From JAAXHV01 sp965205405 (GTDB lineage Bacteria; Pseudomonadota; Gammaproteobacteria; Eutrophobiales; Eutrophobiaceae), in assembly GCA_965205405.1 (NCBI GenBank), contig OZ242169.1, positions 868,001 to 932,000 of the forward strand: 64,000 nucleotides of DNA, in the 5' to 3' direction. Below the pieces are notes generated by a model that was given only the letters and a program-made list of their open reading frames with translations, was not told where the DNA came from and did not search any database. Each line of letters opens with the position of its first letter. The first letter of the stretch is position 1. Positions 58,010-64,000 of the stretch are shown in pieces. The position numbers and the translations under genes are program-made.

Positions 58010-59070
58010 TGAATTTTCGCTATAAGGCGCTTCCCTGGAATGTCATTTTCGGCATCGGCGCACTGAGCCGGTTGCCGGAAGAATTGGGCAAGCTGGGTTA
58101 TTCCCGCGCCCTGGTCCTGACAACACCCAACCAGGCTGAGATCGGACAGGAGATCGTCGACTTGCTGGGCGATAAAGCTGTGGGTCTGTTCGACCGGGCC
58201 GTTATGCACGTGCCCGTCGAAACTGTCGAACAGGCGACGGCGGAAGTAAAACGCCTTGACGCCGACTGTTCCGTCTCCGTCGGCGGCGGCTCGACCACCG
58301 GACTGGGCAAGGCCCTGGCCTTCAACCTGGATTTACCCAATATTGTTTTACCCACCAGCTATGCCGGTTCGGAAATGACTAATCTTTGGGGTGTGACGAA
58401 GGACAACCGCAAAATCACGAGCAGGGATAACGTCGTTGTGCCTACGCTGACCCTGTACGACCCGACATTGACCTTAACCATGCCGGCGGCTTTTGCCGGC
58501 GCCAGCGGGTTGAACGCCATGGCCCAAGCCGTGGTTAACGTTGTCGCGAAAGACATCAATCCAATCATCTCGGTCATGGCCCTGGAAGCCATACGCGCCT
58601 TGTCACACAGTTTGCCGATCGTGGCCTCTGATCCTGACAACATGGATGCGCGCACCGAGGCCATGTATGGCGCCTGTCTGGCAGGCGGGGCATTGGGAGT
58701 CGGCACAACCGGCCTGCATCATCGTTTGTGTCATACTTTTGGCGGTACATTCAACACACCCCATGCCGAGACCCATACTATTCTCCTGCCACATAGCGTT
58801 GCCTATAACGCCGGCGCCAGGCCGAGTGAGACACACAGGATTGCCGAGTCCATGGGAGTCGATGACGCCGCAACCGGCCTGTTTGAACTTGCCGGAACGA
58901 TCGGAGTCCCCACGGCATTAAAAGACATCGGGGTAGCAGAGACCGATCTCGATGAGGCCGCCGCGGTTACCGTTGAAACACCGGTCAACAATCCCGAACC
59001 CGTCACCGGGAAACGGGTGCGGGCCTTGCTTGAGAATGCCTACCACGGTTATCCTCCACGGCCCGTATAA
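58009..59070 (+). CDS. Maleylacetate reductase (iron-alcohol-dehydrogenase family)
   Basis: A 353-residue NAD(P)H enzyme that reduces maleylacetate to 3-oxoadipate and can remove a 2-chloro group. Seen: RALVLTTPNQAEIG, SVGGGSTTGLGKALAF nucleotide-binding loop, LPTSYAGSEMTNLWGVT and the metal-region GLHHRLCHTFGGTFNTPHAETH. The PTSYAGSEMT word is typical of the MacA/PcpE/LinF group. ATG 58009 overlaps the dioxygenase stop (TGATG). It takes the product of the PcpA-type enzyme directly. Confidence 0.93.
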   Translation: MNFRYKALPWNVIFGIGALSRLPEELGKLGYSRALVLTTPNQAEIGQEIVDLLGDKAVGLFDRAVMHVPVETVEQATAEVKRLDADCSVSVGGGSTTGLGKALAFNLDLPNIVLPTSYAGSEMTNLWGVTKDNRKITSRDNVVVPTLTLYDPTLTLTMPAAFAGASGLNAMAQAVVNVVAKDINPIISVMALEAIRALSHSLPIVASDPDNMDARTEAMYGACLAGGALGVGTTGLHHRLCHTFGGTFNTPHAETHTILLPHSVAYNAGARPSETHRIAESMGVDDAATGLFELAGTIGVPTALKDIGVAETDLDEAAAVTVETPVNNPEPVTGKRVRALLENAYHGYPPRPV

Positions 59071-59078
59071 TCATCATT

Positions 59079-60430
<1,352 letters not shown>

Positions 60431-60434
<4 letters not shown>

Positions 60435-60976
60435 TTTTCGACCCGGCTGTCAGCATTATCGCCTGTTTGATCCTCAGCTACGTGTTCGTCGTGGCGGGGC
60501 TGCACAAATGCCGGGCGCCGGAGGAATTTGCGGCCACCCTGAATAATTATAAAATCCTGCCGGAAGGATTGAGCCGGCAGGGTGTATACTTGGTTCCCGT
60601 GGTTGAAATCATGACCGGGGTCGCCTTGTTGATACCGGCCATAACCCGGCTCGCGGGTCTGTCGGCAGGTGTATTGTTGAGCGTCTATATTGCAGCAATA
60701 GGGATCAACCTGCTGCGTGGCCGGCGCGATATCGACTGTGGTTGCGGCGGTCCCGACCAGAAACAAACCCTGAGTGAATGGATGCTCGTGCGCAACGGCC
60801 TGCTGCTTTTCCTGGCGTATATCGCCGGTTGCCCGGTTCTGCCACGGACGCTGCTCTGGTTCGACTGGGTGATTGTTATCCTGGCTACCCTGATGGGTTG
60901 CCTGTTTTACAATATCATCAACCAATTACTGGTGAACAAGGATTTATTGAAGAAACTGAAAAATTACTATGCTTGA
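60431..60976 (+). CDS. mauE: Methylamine utilization protein MauE
   Basis: A 181-residue inner-membrane protein with about four to five helices. Seen: the helix ACLILSYVFVVAGLHKCRAP, the LPEGLSRQGVYLVPVVEIMTGVALL region and the DCGCGGPDQKQTLSEWMLVRNGLLL segment typical of MauE. MauE is needed, with MauD, to form the disulfides of the amine dehydrogenase light chain in the periplasm, and resembles DoxX/thiol redox membrane proteins. The start overlaps the CoA-transferase stop, and the end overlaps mauD by 8 bases. Confidence 0.9.
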
Positions 60977-61604
60977 AACGTTAATCATCTCCAACCTGGT
61001 GCTCTGGGTCATTGTGCTGGTCCTGGGAGTCATGGTCTTTGCGCTGGTCAGGCAGATCGGCGTTTTATATGAACGGGTTGCGCCGGCAGGCGCTTTGATG
61101 ATGAATCAGACCCTGCGTCCCGGGGACGACGCCCCCGAACTGGATTTACTGACCGTCGAGGATAAAAAGATTCACGTCGGCGGTGCGCGTGAAGCGGCCA
61201 GGAGCACACTGCTATTTTTCCTTGCGCCCGATTGTCCGGTATGCAAGACCTTGCTGCCGGTACTGGGTTCGGCGCAAAAGGAAGAGAACGAATGGCTGGA
61301 TATCATCCTTGCCAGTGACGGCGAGGTCGAACAACACAGGAAATTTATTAAACAGCATAAATTATCGCGGTTCGATTATGTCCTGTCGGAAATTCTTGGC
61401 CGCAGTTACGGGGTGGGCAAACTACCGTATTCAGTGCTGATCGATGAGCAGGGCAAAGTTGTGACAATGGGCATCATTAATTCACGGGAACATCTGGAAA
61501 GTTTGTTTGAGGCAAAGGAACGGGGTGTAGCCTCCATCCAGGACTACGTGAAAAAGTATCATTCCGGTGAAGCAGACATACAAACACAAGAAGGGGCCGG
61601 TTAA
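60969..61604 (+). CDS. mauD: Methylamine dehydrogenase accessory protein MauD
   Basis: A 211-residue protein with one N-terminal membrane anchor (NLVLWVIVLVLGVMVFALVRQIG) and a periplasmic thioredoxin-like domain. The redox motif is CPVC in LAPDCPVCKTLLPVL near residue 95, and a cis-Pro region (VGKLPYSVLIDEQGKV) follows. MauD is thought to shuffle disulfides of MauA. It is coupled to mauE upstream and to the cytochrome gene downstream (38-base overlap). The likely client, MauA, is encoded at 29.4 kb. Confidence 0.9.
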   Translation: MLETLIISNLVLWVIVLVLGVMVFALVRQIGVLYERVAPAGALMMNQTLRPGDDAPELDLLTVEDKKIHVGGAREAARSTLLFFLAPDCPVCKTLLPVLGSAQKEENEWLDIILASDGEVEQHRKFIKQHKLSRFDYVLSEILGRSYGVGKLPYSVLIDEQGKVVTMGIINSREHLESLFEAKERGVASIQDYVKKYHSGEADIQTQEGAG

Positions 61605-62046
61605 GCGTTTCGTACTGGCGGCGTGTTATATCGGCTCGCTGATTGCCCTTGATTGCGGCGCGCTTGAACAGATGGAACCCGCTGCCGTTCAGCGTGCGGA
61701 AATGAACTATCTTCTCAATTGCGCCAGTTGTCACCAGGTGGATGGTAAAGGCACTCCCGGCAGTGTCCCCGGTTTAGACGAATACCTGGGTAAATTCGCA
61801 CAGCATCCCGCCACCCGCGCATTTCTGGCGCAGGTGCCCGGCGCCACTGGCGCCCCCATCTCCGACCAGGAACTGGCGGATGTGCTGAACTGGATCCTCT
61901 ATACCATGAACCGCACGCAACTGCGCCAGGACTTCAAGCCTTATAGCGCGGAAGAAGTGGGTGAGTATCGTCAAACCCCAGTACTCGATATAGAAAAGAC
62001 TCGCAAAGCGTTAATCAGGGAAGTCGTCGGCAACTATAATGATTAA
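61567..62046 (+). CDS. Small c-type cytochrome
   Basis: A 159-residue protein with a signal-like N-terminus (KRFVLAACYIGSLIALDCGA) and one haem site, LLNCASCHQVDGKG near residue 50. Met ligand candidates lie downstream (YTMNRTQ). It would carry electrons in the periplasm. The start is GTG 61567, inside mauD; no later canonical start keeps the signal peptide. In this operon it could accept electrons from the TTQ enzyme or from another periplasmic oxidase. Family placement beyond class I cytochrome c is not possible. Confidence 0.82.
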   Translation: MKQTYKHKKGPVKRFVLAACYIGSLIALDCGALEQMEPAAVQRAEMNYLLNCASCHQVDGKGTPGSVPGLDEYLGKFAQHPATRAFLAQVPGATGAPISDQELADVLNWILYTMNRTQLRQDFKPYSAEEVGEYRQTPVLDIEKTRKALIREVVGNYND

Positions 62047-62049
62047 CTT

Positions 62050-62250
62050 TCAGGGGCCATGAGACTTTTTTATATATTCCAGCACTTCGTGTAACACGTC
62101 CGTAGCGCCGATGTGATTGGCCAGCATCAAAATCACCTTGGCGTTGACTTTGTGGCTTTCTTCGGACGATAGGCCCTCGTGTAATTCGATCAAGCGGGCG
62201 TAGAAGTCATCCGGGTTTGCAACGCCGGGTTCAGTCCGCAGTTTGTTCAC
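62050..62250 (-). CDS. DUF2783 small protein
   Basis: A 66-residue helical protein. Seen: DDFYARLIELHEGLSSEESHKVNAKVILMLANHIGA, the core of the DUF2783 family. I chose GTG 62250, which overlaps the stop of the metallo-hydrolase gene as GTGA; a GTG at 62268 is possible. Function unknown. It often pairs with MBL-fold hydrolases near aromatic monooxygenase genes. It converges with the cytochrome gene, with 3 bases between the stops. Confidence 0.78.
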   Translation of the reverse strand: MNKLRTEPGVANPDDFYARLIELHEGLSSEESHKVNAKVILMLANHIGATDVLHEVLEYIKKSHGP

Positions 62251-63197
62251 CCCGCCAGCGTTTCCCACATCTCGGTATCCCGTTCAGCCGTCCAGATTTG
62301 CGGGTCGCTGATACCGGAAGCAATGTCATAAGCGCGGGCCACATCAAAAGGCAGGCAATGATCAAAAATCACCCATTCGCCAAAGTTCGGCTTCAGCGCG
62401 GCGTAGGTTTCCCGGTAAATTTCCTGCAAGTTTTTTCCCTTCTTTTTCCCGGCCTCGACTGACTCGTACATGGCTGTAATAAAGGCGCGTGTCCCGCCTA
62501 TGCCCTCTTTGATCGTCGCGGGTGTAGTCAGGGCATCACCGCGGCCCGGGACCAGGGCAACCGGATCCAGCGCCGTAACGTTGTCGAGGGTAGTGGGCCA
62601 GTCAAGCAGGTAAGCGTCACCGGTATAAGGCGTCGCACCGTACTCAACCAGGTCGCCGCTGTACAGCACCCGCTCCTCAGGCATCCAGACGACGCTATCA
62701 CCCTTGGTATGGCCGCGTCCCAGTTGCATGATCCTGATCTCCGTATCTCCCATCCACAACGACATTTCCCCTTTAAAGGTAATCGTCGGCCAGGTTAATC
62801 CCGGGATGGTTTCAAAGCCGTTAAACAACCTCGGAAAACGTTCAAACTCGGATTTCCAGTCCTGCTTCCCGCGTTCCACGATGAGGTCATAGGTATCTCT
62901 GCTGGCAATGACATGTTCCGGCTTATAGGCGCTGGCGCCCAGTACGCGCACTGCGTGATAGTGGGTCATGACCACGTACTTGACGGGTTTGTCGGTAACC
63001 GTTCGTATTTTTTCCAGCACCCGTTCAGCCATAAGCGGCGTGGCCTGTGTGTCTATCACCATGACGCCATCGTCACCGATAATCACGCCGGTGTTGGGGT
63101 CGCCCTCTGCGGTGTACGCATAGGCGTTATCCGCCAGCCGGCTGAACGTAATCTGTTTTTCACCCAGGTCCGCCTTGGAAGCAAATTCTTTTACCAT
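62247..63197 (-). CDS. MBL-fold metallo-hydrolase with altered metal motif
   Basis: A 316-residue metallo-beta-lactamase-fold protein. The usual HxHxDH reads HYHAVR in VVMTHYHAVRVLGAS, so the Asp and last His of the motif are Val and Arg. Other landmarks are present: GVIIGDDGVMVIDTQ, GRGHTKGDSVVWMPEERVLYSGDLVEYG (His and Asp ligands) and DHCLPFDV near the C-terminus. One metal site may be lost or changed. It pairs with DUF2783 and faces the hydroquinone operon. It could hydrolyse a lactone or thioester formed in that pathway; the real substrate is unknown. Confidence 0.85.
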   Translation of the reverse strand: MVKEFASKADLGEKQITFSRLADNAYAYTAEGDPNTGVIIGDDGVMVIDTQATPLMAERVLEKIRTVTDKPVKYVVMTHYHAVRVLGASAYKPEHVIASRDTYDLIVERGKQDWKSEFERFPRLFNGFETIPGLTWPTITFKGEMSLWMGDTEIRIMQLGRGHTKGDSVVWMPEERVLYSGDLVEYGATPYTGDAYLLDWPTTLDNVTALDPVALVPGRGDALTTPATIKEGIGGTRAFITAMYESVEAGKKKGKNLQEIYRETYAALKPNFGEWVIFDHCLPFDVARAYDIASGISDPQIWTAERDTEMWETLAG

Positions 63198-63318
63198 TTC
63201 TGTTTAATCCTCTGTTGAGTTTTATTATCCGGGTTGCATTGTAGTATTCGGGAACGGGTACGCGCAATCACTCTATAGGTAACGAGCAGGTCTGGACAGG
63301 CTTTTCAAGGCCTGCACC

Positions 63319-64000
63319 CTATTGTATTAGCATATCTGCAAGCCGTTTCTGTTTCAGTACGGGCGGCAATATGAAAACCAGGGACAGGGCAAACAACAGC
63401 ATCCCCAGGGAAATCACCCTGGAATAATCTCCCGGCGCGATGACCGTCGCTGCAATCGCCGGCCCCAGGGCCAGGCCCAGCATCTGAAATGCAACGGCAT
63501 ATACGACCACCTTCCCGCTGCGATCAAAACTCGCCATCGAAGCCAGCAGGTAAGGATGGGCTACATTCCAGGCGTAGTTGTAAACACAAACAGCAATGGT
63601 GTAGACCAGGATATCCACCTGACCGAATAAAAAGGCAAGTGGAATAATGCCGCCGATAATCGCCAGCGTCAGCGGTTTTGCCCGGCCGAAACGCGCGCCC
63701 ACCAGCGCTGCGGTCAATGCGCCGGCGATACCCAGGAACTGGGACAGTGTCAATCCGTTTGCTACCTGTTGTTCACCGGCGGCGCCGGTAAGACCGACCA
63801 GGAACAGGTAGGCCCACACCAACCCCTGGGCCAGGAAATAGCAAAACATGGCGGCAAGCGCAAGGGCCTTGAAATTCACCGGAAGATTGACTGCATCTTC
63901 CTCAACCTGAGCATGTTCCTCGCCGGAGCTGGGCAGGTATTTGACAAGCAGCAGACCAAATGCCGGGAACAGGGCGAAAAATACGATCACGCCTTGCATC
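63319..64000 (-). CDS. MFS transporter, C-terminal part
   Basis: The frame is open to the right edge, so the N-terminal half is missing. The visible 226 residues hold about six or seven helices (KALALAAMFCYFLAQGLVWAYLFLVG, GARFGRAKPLTLAIIGGIIPLAFLFG and others) typical of the second half of a major facilitator. It may transport an aromatic acid given the neighbouring genes, but nothing in the sequence proves this. Confidence 0.8.
   Translation of the reverse strand, partial: MQGVIVFFALFPAFGLLLVKYLPSSGEEHAQVEEDAVNLPVNFKALALAAMFCYFLAQGLVWAYLFLVGLTGAAGEQQVANGLTLSQFLGIAGALTAALVGARFGRAKPLTLAIIGGIIPLAFLFGQVDILVYTIAVCVYNYAWNVAHPYLLASMASFDRSGKVVVYAVAFQMLGLALGPAIAATVIAPGDYSRVISLGMLLFALSLVFILPPVLKQKRLADMLIQ

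Overview
The window looks like chromosomal DNA of a gammaproteobacterium. The best evidence is the block at 36-49 kb. There gatCAB diverges from mreB-mreC-mreD-mrdA-mrdB-mltB-rlpA-dacA and a D-amino acid transaminase gene, an arrangement I know from Pseudomonas-like gammaproteobacteria. The rest is rich in aerobic catabolism: acyl-CoA chemistry, leucine/isovalerate breakdown, amine oxidation and hydroquinone-type aromatic degradation. That suggests a free-living heterotroph. I cannot name genus or species, and I see no tRNA, rRNA, CRISPR array, phage or complete insertion sequence.

Layout. 0-9 kb: the end of a molybdenum S/N-oxide reductase, a thiolase, a DMT exporter, a Phd/ParE toxin-antitoxin pair, and a fatty-acid set (HSD10-type SDR, enoyl-CoA hydratase homologue, methylacyl-CoA racemase, acyl-CoA ligase). 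8.6-13.5 kb: a CoA-binding protein, metY, maeB and an RDD membrane protein. 13.6-20 kb: a flavoprotein remnant, a GFA protein, a hydantoinase/oxoprolinase pair whose second subunit carries an acetone-carboxylase-gamma-like zinc tail, and an MFS carrier. 20-27.7 kb: a flavin monooxygenase and the leucine/isovalerate operon liuRABCD read leftward, with two LiuR-type palindromes. 28-36 kb: a TrpB2-type enzyme, both subunits of a tryptophan-tryptophylquinone (TTQ) amine dehydrogenase behind a TonB-dependent receptor, and a divergent TetR/acyl-CoA ligase pair. 36-49 kb: gatCAB and the cell-shape and cell-wall block. 49-63 kb: an FAD-linked oxidase, a MetE-like protein and a hydroquinone degradation region. 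63.3 kb to the end: a partial MFS gene.

The hydroquinone region (51.8-62 kb) is the most striking part. It holds a PcpB-like phenol monooxygenase, a PcpF-like glutathionyl-hydroquinone reductase, a PcpA/LinE-type ring-cleaving dioxygenase, a maleylacetate reductase and a one-chain 3-oxoacid CoA-transferase. It also holds a second, unrelated two-subunit hydroquinone dioxygenase (HapCD/PnpCD type). Together they outline phenol -> hydroquinone -> ring cleavage -> maleylacetate -> 3-oxoadipate -> 3-oxoadipyl-CoA. The same operon continues, with overlapping genes, into mauE, mauD and a small cytochrome c. MauE and MauD are maturation factors for the TTQ enzyme whose subunits lie 30 kb away.

The other strong theme is intergenic repeats. 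At least four families of inverted repeats lie in gene gaps: GGGGTCAGAGTAAAAATA, GGGGACAGACCCC, GGGGACAGATTT and CACAGAG. Several supply the last codons and stop of the upstream gene, or abut the start codon of the downstream gene where a ribosome site would be expected. No transposase that could move them lies in the window.
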